Shown: positions 35,985 through 45,387 of the stretch, in pieces | Layout of the letters: the number at the start of each line of letters is the position of its first letter | Position numbering within the stretch: position 1 is the stretch's first letter | Source of the DNA: Opitutus sp. ER46 | GTDB taxonomy: Bacteria > Verrucomicrobiota > Verrucomicrobiia > Opitutales > Opitutaceae | NCBI RefSeq assembly: GCF_003054705.1 | Contig: NZ_QAYX01000017.1 | Location: forward strand, 1-64,000 | Length of the DNA: 64,000 nucleotides | Direction of reading: 5' to 3' | Made by a program: the position numbers and the translations under genes | The notes under the pieces: generated by a model | The model's input: only the letters and a program-made list of their open reading frames with translations | What the model was told of the DNA's origin: nothing | The model's database searches: none

Positions 35985-37414
35985 GCGACGAACCGAAGTC
36001 AGCGCACATCCTCGTCGTGGATGACGACGAGGGCCTTTGCCTGCTCATGGCGGAGGCCTTGCGGGCGGATCATCTCACGGTGGCCACGGCCGGCTCCGGC
36101 GCGGCGGCGCTGGCCTGGCTCGAGGCGCATACCCCCGACCTGATGCTGCTCGACCTGAAGATGCGCGACGTCGGCGGGCAGGCGCTGGTGAAGCGGCTGA
36201 AGCAGCATCGAACTCCGGTGCCGTTCCTCGTCGTGACGGGGCAGGGCGATGAGAAGGTGGCGGTCGACGTGATGAAGCAGGGCGCGCTCGACTACGTGAT
36301 GAAGGACTCGGGCCTGCTCGACCTGCTGCCCGGGGTGGTGCGCCGCGCGTTGGAGGCGATCGAGCGCGACCGGCAACTGGCGCAGACGCAAGCGAGCCTG
36401 CGCGAGAGCGAGGCACGTTTTGCCGCGGCTATGCGGGCGACGAACGACGGCGTGTGGGAATGGCGCATTCCCGACGACAGCGCGTACTTTTCGCCGCGGT
36501 GGAAGGCGATCCTCGGCTTCCAGCCCAACGAAATCCCCGACGTGCGCGACGAGTGGCGGCGGCGGATCCATCCGCAGGACGAGGAGCGGGTGCAGGTGGC
36601 GTTCCGCGACTTTCTCACCGACGCGATCCACACCTTCAGCATCGAATACCGGATGCAGCACAAGGACGGCTCGTACCGGTGGATTCACTCCCGGGCGGTG
36701 CTCGAGCGCGACGTGGCGGGACGGCCGCTGCGGATGATCGGCGCCAACGCGGACATCACGGACCGCAAGCAGCTGGAAAAGGAGCTGACGAGCATCAGCG
36801 ACCGCGAGCAGCGCCGGATCGGCCAGGACCTGCACGACGGCCTGGGACAGCAGCTCACGGCGATCGAGTTCATGTGCCAGTCGCTGCGCGCCGACCTGAA
36901 GGACGCAGCGCCGGAGATCCGCGAACAGGTCGTCGCGATGGGAGCGTTCCTGCGGCAGGCGATCACGCAGACCCGGGCGCTGGCGCACGGACTGACGGCG
37001 TTCATGCTGGACGCGAGCGGTCTGCAGGGCGCGCTGGCGGAGCTGGCCGAGACCACGGGAGCGTTGGGCCGCGTGAAGGTGCGGTTCTCCTGCCCGGCGC
37101 CGGTCCGGGTGAAGGATGGCGAGACGGCGGTGCATCTTTATCGCATCGCGCAGGAGGCGATCGGCAATGCGCTCAAGCATTCCCGCGCCACGGAAATCTA
37201 CGTCAGCCTCGTCGACGAGGACGGCGTGGTGACGTTGCGCGTTTCCGACAATGGCACCGGACTGCCGAAGGCGGACGAGGTGGGCGACGCCGGGGTGGGC
37301 ATGCGGGTGATGGATCACCGCGCGGCGACGATTGGCGCGAACCTGTCGATCAGCTCGCGGCGGAACCGTGGCGTCACGGTCACCTGTACCTTGCACCAGA
37401 AATTTGCCGCGTGA
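35981..37414 (+). CDS. Receiver-PAS-histidine kinase (HisKA_3) hybrid
   Basis: Predicted 477-residue soluble protein with a GTG start that overlaps the previous stop. An N-terminal receiver (ILVVDDDEGLCLLMAEAL ... LMLLDLKMRD ... FLVVTGQGDE) is followed by a PAS domain (MRATNDGVWEWRIPDDSAYFSPRWKAILGF) with PAC (IGANADITDRKQLEK). A NarL-partner-type kinase core follows, with the phospho-His in GQDLHDGLGQQLTAIE and an ATPase with AIGNALKHS and DNGTGLP. HisKA_3 kinases normally phosphorylate NarL-type regulators, and one follows 28 bases downstream. Confidence 0.92.
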   Translation: MSDEPKSAHILVVDDDEGLCLLMAEALRADHLTVATAGSGAAALAWLEAHTPDLMLLDLKMRDVGGQALVKRLKQHRTPVPFLVVTGQGDEKVAVDVMKQGALDYVMKDSGLLDLLPGVVRRALEAIERDRQLAQTQASLRESEARFAAAMRATNDGVWEWRIPDDSAYFSPRWKAILGFQPNEIPDVRDEWRRRIHPQDEERVQVAFRDFLTDAIHTFSIEYRMQHKDGSYRWIHSRAVLERDVAGRPLRMIGANADITDRKQLEKELTSISDREQRRIGQDLHDGLGQQLTAIEFMCQSLRADLKDAAPEIREQVVAMGAFLRQAITQTRALAHGLTAFMLDASGLQGALAELAETTGALGRVKVRFSCPAPVRVKDGETAVHLYRIAQEAIGNALKHSRATEIYVSLVDEDGVVTLRVSDNGTGLPKADEVGDAGVGMRVMDHRAATIGANLSISSRRNRGVTVTCTLHQKFAA

Positions 37415-37442
37415 CGGTGTTCGCATCCCTTTCGACCATGCC

Positions 37443-38204
37443 ATGAAACCTCGGGCCTCCCACACTCCCCGTGCCGCCACTTCCACTCCCGCGCCGAGCA
37501 TCCCGGCGGCCGCGTCTCGCGGGGCCGGGGACGCGGAGCGCCGGACAATCCTGATCGTTGACGACCACCCCTTCATGCGGGCGGGCCTGGCGCAGTTGAT
37601 CGACAAGCAGGCGGACCTGCGGGTCTGCGGCGAGGCGGGTGATCCGGCCGAGGCCTTGCGAAAGCTCGCGGAGCTGAAGGTGGACCTCGTGCTGACGGAC
37701 ATGACGATGCCCGGCCGCAGCGGCATCGAGTTCATCAAGGACGTGCAGGCGCTGTATCCGAAAATGCCGATGCTGGTCGTTTCGATGCACGACGAGGTGA
37801 TCTACGCGGAGCGGGTGCTCCGGGCAGGGGCGCGCGGCTACATCATGAAGGAAGCCGGGGGCGAGAACCTGCTGTTCGCCATCCGCCAGGTGCTGGTGGG
37901 GCAGGCGTATGTCAGCCCGCGGGTGTCGGCCAAGATCCTGGACGACATGTCGGGGCGGAAACCGCGCGGTTCGAATTCACCGATCGAGCGGCTGAGCGAC
38001 CGCGAGTTCGAGGTCTTCCAGTTGATCGGGCAGGGAAAGAGCACGCGCGAGATCGCTAAGCAGCTTGGGCTCAGTCCGAAAACGGTCGATGTGCACCGCG
38101 CGAACACGAAGGAGAAGCTCGGGCTCGACGACGCGACCGCGCTGGTGCGCCACGCGGTGCGGTGGGTGGAGTCGCAGGGCGGCCCGGTGGAAGTGCAGAA
38201 GTAG
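37443..38204 (+). CDS. NarL/FixJ-family response regulator (LuxR HTH)
   Basis: Predicted 253-residue regulator with a receiver (ILIVDDHPFMRAGLAQLI ... LVLTDMTMPGRSG ... MLVVSMHDE ... GYIMKEAG) and a C-terminal LuxR helix-turn-helix (LSDREFEVFQLIGQGKSTREIAKQLGLSPKTVDVHRANTKEKLGL). The first 33 residues are a disordered Ala/Pro/Ser/Thr leader, unusual for the family. It completes a four-gene phosphorelay set: kinase, receiver, receiver-kinase hybrid, transcription factor. Confidence 0.93.
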   Translation: MKPRASHTPRAATSTPAPSIPAAASRGAGDAERRTILIVDDHPFMRAGLAQLIDKQADLRVCGEAGDPAEALRKLAELKVDLVLTDMTMPGRSGIEFIKDVQALYPKMPMLVVSMHDEVIYAERVLRAGARGYIMKEAGGENLLFAIRQVLVGQAYVSPRVSAKILDDMSGRKPRGSNSPIERLSDREFEVFQLIGQGKSTREIAKQLGLSPKTVDVHRANTKEKLGLDDATALVRHAVRWVESQGGPVEVQK

Positions 38205-38229
38205 CAGAAACCGCGGCCGCGATTTCTGC
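38204..38229. terminator. Bidirectional hairpin between convergent genes
   Basis: Arms GCAGAAA (38204-38210) and TTTCTGC (38223-38229) enclose a CGCGGCCGCG core. It lies between the convergent NarL-type and tautomerase genes. No T run is present, so termination is uncertain. Confidence 0.4.
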
Positions 38230-38240
38230 CGGGAGGCGGC

Positions 38241-38648
38241 TCAGCGTTTGGCCCAGGCGGGTGGGGCGTCGGCGTATTGCGCGACTCCGTTGCCGAAGGA
38301 CCAGTTCTCGGCGGCGGTCTCGACGAGCGCCACGAACACGTCCTCGGGCCGCAGGCCCGGCGCGGAGCCGAGCTGGGCAGCGATCTGGGCAAAGAGAGCG
38401 CGCTTTTGGGCGAGCGTGCGCCCGGTGCCGAGCGTGATGCGGATGAACACGGTTTCGGCCGAACGCTTGATGCCGAGGTACTGCGGGTCGCAGATGAACC
38501 CGTCGGGCGGAACCTCGGTGATCACCTGGAAATGATCGTCGGGCGGCACCCCGAGGGCGGCGACGAGGGCCGCGTGGACGCTGTCGCCCAGGGCCCGGCG
38601 GTAGGCGGCGGGTTTGCCGGAGCGGAGATAGATTTCAACGAAGGGCAT
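38241..38648 (-). CDS. Tautomerase-family protein
   Basis: Predicted 135-residue protein starting MPFVEIYLRSGK, so that Pro would become the N-terminal catalytic base once Met is removed. YRRALGDSVHAALVAALGVPPDDHFQVITE and FIRITLGTGRTLAQKRALFAQIAAQL are the two beta-alpha-beta halves of the single-chain tautomerase type (about 130 residues). Substrate unknown. The ATG at 38648 is required for the Pro1. Confidence 0.85.
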   Translation of the reverse strand: MPFVEIYLRSGKPAAYRRALGDSVHAALVAALGVPPDDHFQVITEVPPDGFICDPQYLGIKRSAETVFIRITLGTGRTLAQKRALFAQIAAQLGSAPGLRPEDVFVALVETAAENWSFGNGVAQYADAPPAWAKR

Positions 38649-38777
38649 GACGCCGCAGAACGGACGGGGCGGCGGCGGGAGGGCAACTGCCGGCGCGACA
38701 TACCTCCCGCCCAATTTTGGCAGCACACGCAGTTTTGAGAGGCGGGGTGCGCGGGGTACGCGGGGGGCGCGGGCCTG

Positions 38778-38887
38778 GAGAGAACGAGAAAGAGGGCGTA
38801 CGAGGGCGGGGTGCGGCGGACGGGTGACGATTGTCCGAGCGCCCCAGAGAAGGAGAACGAGAAAGAGAACGAGAACGAGAAAGAGGG
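38778..38887. repeat. GAGNAA hexamer arrays, purine strand only
   Basis: Two blocks: about 38779-38795 (GAGAAC-GAGAAA-GAGGG) and 38847-38887 (GAGAAG-GAGAAC-GAGAAA-GAGAAC-GAGAAC-GAGAAA-GAGG). They lie in the 279-base gap between the tautomerase and cupin genes. Confidence 0.85.
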
Positions 38888-38927
38888 CGGGAGCGGCGGA
38901 TGCAGGTTCTTCGCCGACGCGGGGGGC

Positions 38928-39302
38928 TCAGATGGACGGAGTCTCCGCCGTCAGGATACGGATCACGTGATACGAGACCTGGCCGTCGCCGATGGCGCGC
39001 ATGCCGTGGAGGTCGTTGGCGGCGAAGAAGAGCAGGGAGCCGGGGCCGGCCAGTTCGACCCGGTCGTTAATCGTCACCTCGAGCGTGCCCTCCTTCACGA
39101 TGACGAGTTCCTCGTCGGGGTGACGATGGGCCTCATGGGCGCGTTCGCCCGGGTGGAGGGTGGTGGCGTGGCACTCCAGGTTGCGCATCGTGCGCGTCGG
39201 CCGGTCGAAGAAGTCGCGTCGTTCGCCCACGCGCGTGGGGATGGCGGGCAGCTTGGACCATTCATAGACAGCGGACGCGAGCAGTGACCGGGGGGAGGGC
39301 AT
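38928..39302 (-). CDS. Cupin-domain protein
   Basis: Predicted 124-residue single cupin barrel. CHATTLHPGERAHEAHRHPDEELVIVKEGTLEVTINDRV is cupin motif 1 with the metal His and Glu residues, and GSLLFFAANDLHGMRAIGD is motif 2. The usual call starts at 39302 (MPSPRSLLASAVYEW). However, the same frame stays open upstream through translated GTGAAA repeat into FRTLLALLLSAVIPVSAS, a good signal peptide. Such cupins are often exported, so the gene may originally have begun near 39410. The function is unknown. Confidence 0.75.
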   Translation of the reverse strand: MPSPRSLLASAVYEWSKLPAIPTRVGERRDFFDRPTRTMRNLECHATTLHPGERAHEAHRHPDEELVIVKEGTLEVTINDRVELAGPGSLLFFAANDLHGMRAIGDGQVSYHVIRILTAETPSI

Positions 39303-39531
39303 GGGCGAAGTGAAAGTGAGAGTGAAAGTGAGGGTGGAGGCGGAAACCGGAATGACGGCTGAGAGCAGAAGCGCGAGGAGGGTCCGGAAAGCTGCGGGCG
39401 GTTGTCGCAGATCCGGGGGCGCCGGGCGAGCTTTGGTCGGGGGAGCGTCCGGCCGGCACCCCACGAGGAGCCTGTCTGACGGCGCGCGGTTCGATCCCTC
39501 TCACTTTCACTCTCACTCTCACTTTTCCGCC
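39303..39531. repeat. GTGARA hexamer pair in inverted orientation
   Basis: A purine block at 39305-39340 (GTGAAA-GTGAGA-GTGAAA-GTGAGG) and a pyrimidine block at 39497-39531 (CACTTT-CACTCT-CACTCT-CACTTTT) flank about 155 bases. The order is purine first, opposite to the elements at 21.9 and 32.9 kb. The purine block directly abuts the cupin start codon. Confidence 0.85.
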
Positions 39532-39582
39532 TCCCTTTTGGCGCTGACATCTGGGTTTTCGCTGAGCACGGTTCGAAGCCTT

Positions 39583-40194
39583 GTGCCGCGCCTCGTCTTC
39601 CACCTCGTCGTCGTAACACTGGGTATCCTGAGCATGGGCTTTCAGTTGCTGGCCTCGCGGCTGCTGAATCCGCACTTCGGTTCGTCGATCATCGTCTGGG
39701 CGTGGCTGATTTCCACGTTCCTGGCGGCGTTCAGCATTGGCTCCATGGTGGGCGGCTGGATCAGCAACCTGCCGTCGGCGCCGCGGCGGCGTGGGCAATG
39801 GGTGGGTGCGGGGCTGGCGGTCGTTTCGCTGACGCTGACGGCGGCGTTTGGGCGCGCCTTGCTGGACCGAATCGAAGTCGCATTTCCAGACCTGAGCATC
39901 GGGCTGCTCGTTTCGTGTGTGAGCCTGTTCTTCGTGCCGGTCACGGCGCTGTCGCTGTTCAGTCCGCAGTGCGTGCAGTACCTCGCGAGCCACGGGACGC
40001 CGCCGGGTAAGGCCTCGGGTCTGGTCTATGGCGTGAGCACGCTCGGGAACATTGCCGGCGTGATGATGACGGCGTTCCTCCTGATTCCGCACTTCCGGGT
40101 ATCGACGCTGCTCTACGGCTGGCTGGCCGTGGCAGTGGCCAGCCTAGCGGTGTTGCTGCACCTCCTGCGTCCAGCCCCGGTCTCCTCCTCATGA
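39583..40194 (+). CDS. Membrane subunit of a split spermidine-synthase-like pair
   Basis: Predicted 203-residue membrane protein with about six transmembrane helices. GILSMGFQLLASRLLNPHFGSSIIVWAWLISTFLAAFSIGSMVGGWI is the N-terminal transporter-like half found fused to spermidine-synthase domains in many bacteria. Here it ends as a separate polypeptide that overlaps the catalytic gene by four bases (ATGA). I chose the GTG at 39583; ATG at 39634 would delete part of helix one. The pair probably forms a membrane-linked complex. Confidence 0.75.
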   Translation: MPRLVFHLVVVTLGILSMGFQLLASRLLNPHFGSSIIVWAWLISTFLAAFSIGSMVGGWISNLPSAPRRRGQWVGAGLAVVSLTLTAAFGRALLDRIEVAFPDLSIGLLVSCVSLFFVPVTALSLFSPQCVQYLASHGTPPGKASGLVYGVSTLGNIAGVMMTAFLLIPHFRVSTLLYGWLAVAVASLAVLLHLLRPAPVSSS

Positions 40195-41102
40195 TGCGCC
40201 TGCTCCTGACTTTCCTAGCCCTGGCTGCGGTGGCCCTTCGCGCGGCCCCGACGGGCGACTACGTCGAGCGTTACGACACGCTCTACAACAGCCTCACGAT
40301 CGAGAAGAACGGGACGGTCGTGGAGATGCGGGCGCGTTCCCGGCGCGGCGAGGCGCTGGAGTCGGCGGTGGACCTGGCGGATCCGCTGCGGCTGGTCGTG
40401 CCGTATACGCGCACCTTGTACGGGGCGTTGTTCTTCCAGCCGGAGCCGCGGCGCGTGCTCATGATCGGCCTGGGCGGAGCGGGCTTTCACCGGCTGTTCC
40501 ACGCGGCGTATTTGCAGGCGATCGTCCAGTCGGTCGAGCTCGACCCGAAGGTCGTCGAGCTCTGCCGGACGCACCTGGCGTTCGCGCCCGACGAGCGGCA
40601 GCCGATCGCGACGATGGACGGCCGCATGTTCGTGAAGCGCAACCGGGAGAGCTGGGACTGGATCATCCTCGATGCGTTTCGCGGTGGGTTCGTGCCGCCG
40701 CACCTGAAGACGGAGGAGTTTTACCGGGAATGCGCGGCGCGGCTCGCGGAGGGCGGCGTGTTCGTGAGCAACCTGCACGCGAACAGCGAGCTGTTCCATT
40801 CGGACATCAAGACGATCCAGGCGGTGTTCCCGCAGGTGGTGCTGTTGCAGACGCACGCGCGCGGCAACGTGATCGTGTTCGCGGTCAAGTACCGGAAACC
40901 CGTGATCACCGACCCGGCGAAATGGCCGGACCCGGCGAAGCTGATGCGGCCGGAGTTTGCCGGCCGACTGGAGCTCGCGGCGCTGCGGGAGGAGTACGTG
41001 CCCATCCCGCAGGCGGTGCGGAGCGCGCGGGTGCTGACGGACGATTTCGCGCCGGTGGAGTTTCTCGACGCGATGAAGACCAACAACACCAGCGAGCGGT
41101 AG
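40191..41102 (+). CDS. Spermidine-synthase-like protein with N-terminal export signal
   Basis: Predicted 303-residue protein. MMRLLLTFLALAAVALRAAP is a signal-peptide-like start. Next come a spermidine-synthase-like N-domain (YDTLYNSLTIEKNG) and a SAM fold (RRVLMIGLGGAGFHRLFH, SVELDPKVVELC, MDGRMFVKRN, WDWIILDAF). Classical spermidine synthases have GGGDG and an active-site Asp before S-D-P. Here these are GLGGAG and ILDAFRG, so aminopropyl transfer is doubtful. An exported enzyme with a SAM fold is unusual because SAM is cytoplasmic. Confidence 0.8.
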   Translation: MMRLLLTFLALAAVALRAAPTGDYVERYDTLYNSLTIEKNGTVVEMRARSRRGEALESAVDLADPLRLVVPYTRTLYGALFFQPEPRRVLMIGLGGAGFHRLFHAAYLQAIVQSVELDPKVVELCRTHLAFAPDERQPIATMDGRMFVKRNRESWDWIILDAFRGGFVPPHLKTEEFYRECAARLAEGGVFVSNLHANSELFHSDIKTIQAVFPQVVLLQTHARGNVIVFAVKYRKPVITDPAKWPDPAKLMRPEFAGRLELAALREEYVPIPQAVRSARVLTDDFAPVEFLDAMKTNNTSER

Positions 41103-41110
41103 CAGGAGCA

Positions 41111-41162
41111 GCCTGTCGGACGCGTCCGACAGGCTGCCAAGCAAAATGGCTGCGCCATTTTG
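41111..41162. terminator. Palindrome and second hairpin after the spermidine-synthase-like gene
   Basis: A perfect 24-bp palindrome lies at 41111-41134 (GCCTGTCGGACG and its complement, no loop). A second hairpin at 41142-41162 has arms CAAAATGG and CCATTTTG. The second reads into a T-poor stretch, so it may be a terminator or a repetitive palindrome. Confidence 0.5.
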
Positions 41163-41291
41163 GGGCGGGGGAGGCGCAGCCCGCGGACGAACTCCGCAGG
41201 GTGGCGCGGCGCCGGCGCGCTAAAGGGTGAACGGCTTTGCAGTTGAGACGCGGCGGCGGATCCGGCCAGATTCGGGCTCTTTCTTACCACC

Positions 41292-42809
41292 ATGTCCCTC
41301 TTCATTGGCATCGATTCCGGTACCCAAAGTGTGAAGGCCGTCGCGTTCGACCTGGACCAAGGCAAGGTCGTCGCGGAAGCCCGCGCGCCGCATGCGCTCA
41401 TCGCCGGCCTGCCGGTGGGGCACATGGAGCAGCATCCGCAGGAGTGGGTGAGTGCGCTGGACACCGTGATCGCGGCGGTGGCGGAGAAGATCGACCGGTC
41501 GCGGGTGCGCGGGATCGGCGTGTCGGGCCAGCAGCATGGATTTGTGCCGCTGGATGACCATGGCCAGGTGATCCGGCCGGCGAAGCTCTGGTGCGACACG
41601 AGCACGGCGCCGGAGTGCGCGATTATCACGAAGAAGCTGGGCGGGCCGAAGGCGACGATCCGGAAGACCGGCAACCTGGTGCTGCCGGGCTTCACGGCGG
41701 CGAAGATCCTCTGGTTGAAAAAGCACGAGCCCGCCAACTATCGCCGGCTGCGCCACGTGCTGCTGCCGCACGACTACCTGAATTTTCACCTTACCGGAAA
41801 CTACTTCATGGAGTACGGCGACGCCTCGGGCACGGCGCTGATGGACGTGCGGAAGCGGGTCTGGTCGAAGGAGGCGGTGGCGGCGATCGACCGCCACCTG
41901 ATCGACTGGCTGCCGGCGCTGCATGATTCGCATGAGGCGGCCGGGACCCTGCGGCCGGATCTGGCGGCGAAGTTCGGCTTCCCGGCGGACGTCGTGGTGA
42001 GCGCAGGCGGTGGCGACAACATGATGGGCGCGATCGGCACGGGCAACGTGGCGCCTGGCGTGGTCACGGCGAGCTTCGGCACGAGCGGCACAATTTACGC
42101 GTATGCGAACAAGCCCGTGATCGATCCCCAGGGTGAGATCGCGGCGTTTTGTTCCTCGACCGGCGGGTGGCTGCCGCTGCTCTGCACGATGAACGTCACG
42201 ACCGTGACGGAGCAGGTGCGGGCACTGTTTGGGTATGACGTGGCGGCGCTCGAGGCGGCGGCGGCGACCGCGCCGGTGGGCTGCAACGGGCTGATGCTCC
42301 TCCCGTACTTTGCCGGCGAGCGCACGCCCAACGTGCCGCACGGCTCGGGTGTGTGGCTGGGCGTGAACCAGGCGACACTGAAGCCCGCGCACCTGGCGCG
42401 CAGCGCGATGGAAGGCGTGACCATGGGAATGAACTACGGCCTGCGCCGGCTGGGCGCGCTCGGCGTGAAGCCAAAGGAAATCCGCGTGACCGGCGGCGGC
42501 GCCAAGTCGGCGGTGTGGCGGCAGATCATGGCGGACATTTTTGGCGTGCCGGTCGTGGGTATGGTCGAGGACGAAGGCGCGGCGCTCGGTGGCGCGCTCC
42601 AGGCTGCGTGGTGCCTGGCGCGGCGCGACAACCGGGGCGCGGCGATCACCGATCTGACGAAGGGCTGCGTGGCGGTGAACGAGGCGTCGCGTTGCGAGCC
42701 GAACAAGGCGAACGTCGCGCGTTACCGCGAGATGCAGGCCCTGCAGGATCAGCTCAGCACGAACCTGCGCGACGTCTTCCCGACGCAGCGCGAGCTGGCG
42801 ACCCGCTGA
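41292..42809 (+). CDS. xylB: Xylulokinase (FGGY carbohydrate kinase)
   Basis: Predicted 505-residue sugar kinase. LFIGIDSGTQSVKAVAFDLDQGKVV is the phosphate-1 motif, GIGVSGQQHGFVPLD the sugar-binding loop characteristic of xylulokinases, and ASFGTSGTIYAY phosphate-2. GNGLMLLPYFAGERTP-like and VTGGGAKSAVWRQIMADIFGVPVV complete the FGGY signature. No xylose isomerase gene is in the window. It would feed D-xylulose into the pentose phosphate pathway. Confidence 0.9.
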   Translation: MSLFIGIDSGTQSVKAVAFDLDQGKVVAEARAPHALIAGLPVGHMEQHPQEWVSALDTVIAAVAEKIDRSRVRGIGVSGQQHGFVPLDDHGQVIRPAKLWCDTSTAPECAIITKKLGGPKATIRKTGNLVLPGFTAAKILWLKKHEPANYRRLRHVLLPHDYLNFHLTGNYFMEYGDASGTALMDVRKRVWSKEAVAAIDRHLIDWLPALHDSHEAAGTLRPDLAAKFGFPADVVVSAGGGDNMMGAIGTGNVAPGVVTASFGTSGTIYAYANKPVIDPQGEIAAFCSSTGGWLPLLCTMNVTTVTEQVRALFGYDVAALEAAAATAPVGCNGLMLLPYFAGERTPNVPHGSGVWLGVNQATLKPAHLARSAMEGVTMGMNYGLRRLGALGVKPKEIRVTGGGAKSAVWRQIMADIFGVPVVGMVEDEGAALGGALQAAWCLARRDNRGAAITDLTKGCVAVNEASRCEPNKANVARYREMQALQDQLSTNLRDVFPTQRELATR

Positions 42810-42968
42810 GTCGGTCGGTTTGACGGCCGCAGCCGGGCGGCACGCCACGGCTGCGCCGTAGGTGCGCCGTCGAGCTGACGCGAAGTCATTACCGGCGGCG
42901 TTGTTGCGCGTGCCGGGACCGACCGGAACCTTGGGACTCGGTGGAGTCAGCCGCGGCGGCCCGTCCGC

Positions 42969-44404
<1,436 letters not shown>

Positions 44405-44422
44405 CGGGCCGCGCGCGGGGCG

Positions 44423-45247
44423 TCAGCGCGCGAAGAACGGATTATGATCGCGCTCCTGCTGGACGGTCGTGAGCGGGCCGTGGCCGCAGGCGAGCACGGT
44501 GTCGCGCGGGAGCGTGAGAATCTTGCGCTTGGTGCTGCTGAGCTGGTCGCGGAAGCGCGTCTCGCTGCCCCCGAGGGAACTGGCGAAGAGGGAGTCGCCG
44601 ACGGCGGCGAGCGGCCAGCTGAGCCCGGTGACGTAGAACGTGGTGAGCCCGGGGGAATGGCCGGCGGTGAGGAGTGTCTTGATCGCGAGCGTGCCGACGT
44701 GAAAGTGGGCGTTCTCGCGGAAGACCTTGGCGCCGGGGTGGGGCACGGGCTCGAGTTCGCTGCCCCAGACCTCGGCGCCGGTCTTCGCCGCGAGCGGGGC
44801 GAGGCCGGCGACGTGGTCCTCGTGGGAGTGCGTGAGGAAGATGTACCGGAGCGTCAGGCCCTCGGCCTGGATGAGGTCGAGCATGGGTTCGCTGGTGGCA
44901 CCGGTATCGAATGCGGCGGCCACGCGGTCGCGCGGGTCCCACACGAGATAGCTATTCACGGTGATGTCTTCGCACGGCGTGTTGAACGCGGCGAAGCTGC
45001 GGGGGAACACCACCTGCTGCGGATACCATCGCTTGTGGGCGAGGTCCTCGAGGGCGTTGGGCGAGAGGTTCAGGTGACGAGCGACCCGGCGCAGCACGGC
45101 ATCGATGGGCTTGCCGCCCTGGACCGCCGCGAGATCGGCGAGGGAAACCTCGGCGCGCTTGGCGAGGTCGGCGTCGGAGATGCCCAGCCCACGCTGGGCC
45201 TTGTTGATGACATCGTTGAAATTATCCTCGAGCGGGATGCGGGCCAT
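44423..45247 (-). CDS. HTH / metallo-beta-lactamase-fold fusion hydrolase
   Basis: Predicted 274-residue protein. Residues 1-70 look like a small Cro/C1-type HTH (GLGISDADLAKRAEVSLADLAAVQGGKPIDAVLRRVARHLNLSPNALEDLA). The remainder is a glyoxalase-II-like metallo-beta-lactamase domain with THSHEDHVAG, TAGHSPG, GDSLF and ACGHGP. An HTH joined to a metal hydrolase is unusual. It might bind DNA or merely be a helical capping domain. The ATG at 45247 precedes MARIPLED. It is convergent with the amine oxidase. Confidence 0.8.
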   Translation of the reverse strand: MARIPLEDNFNDVINKAQRGLGISDADLAKRAEVSLADLAAVQGGKPIDAVLRRVARHLNLSPNALEDLAHKRWYPQQVVFPRSFAAFNTPCEDITVNSYLVWDPRDRVAAAFDTGATSEPMLDLIQAEGLTLRYIFLTHSHEDHVAGLAPLAAKTGAEVWGSELEPVPHPGAKVFRENAHFHVGTLAIKTLLTAGHSPGLTTFYVTGLSWPLAAVGDSLFASSLGGSETRFRDQLSSTKRKILTLPRDTVLACGHGPLTTVQQERDHNPFFAR

Positions 45248-45387
45248 GGCGTGATGAAGTCGGGTTGGGGGGACGGGTAGCAAGGCGCAAGTGGGCGGGC
45301 CCGGGGCGGCATCCGGTGGCGGTTGCGGACAGGTGACCGTATTTCCCGTTGCCAGCCCGGCGAACCTGACTCCTTTTATAGCCCTTC

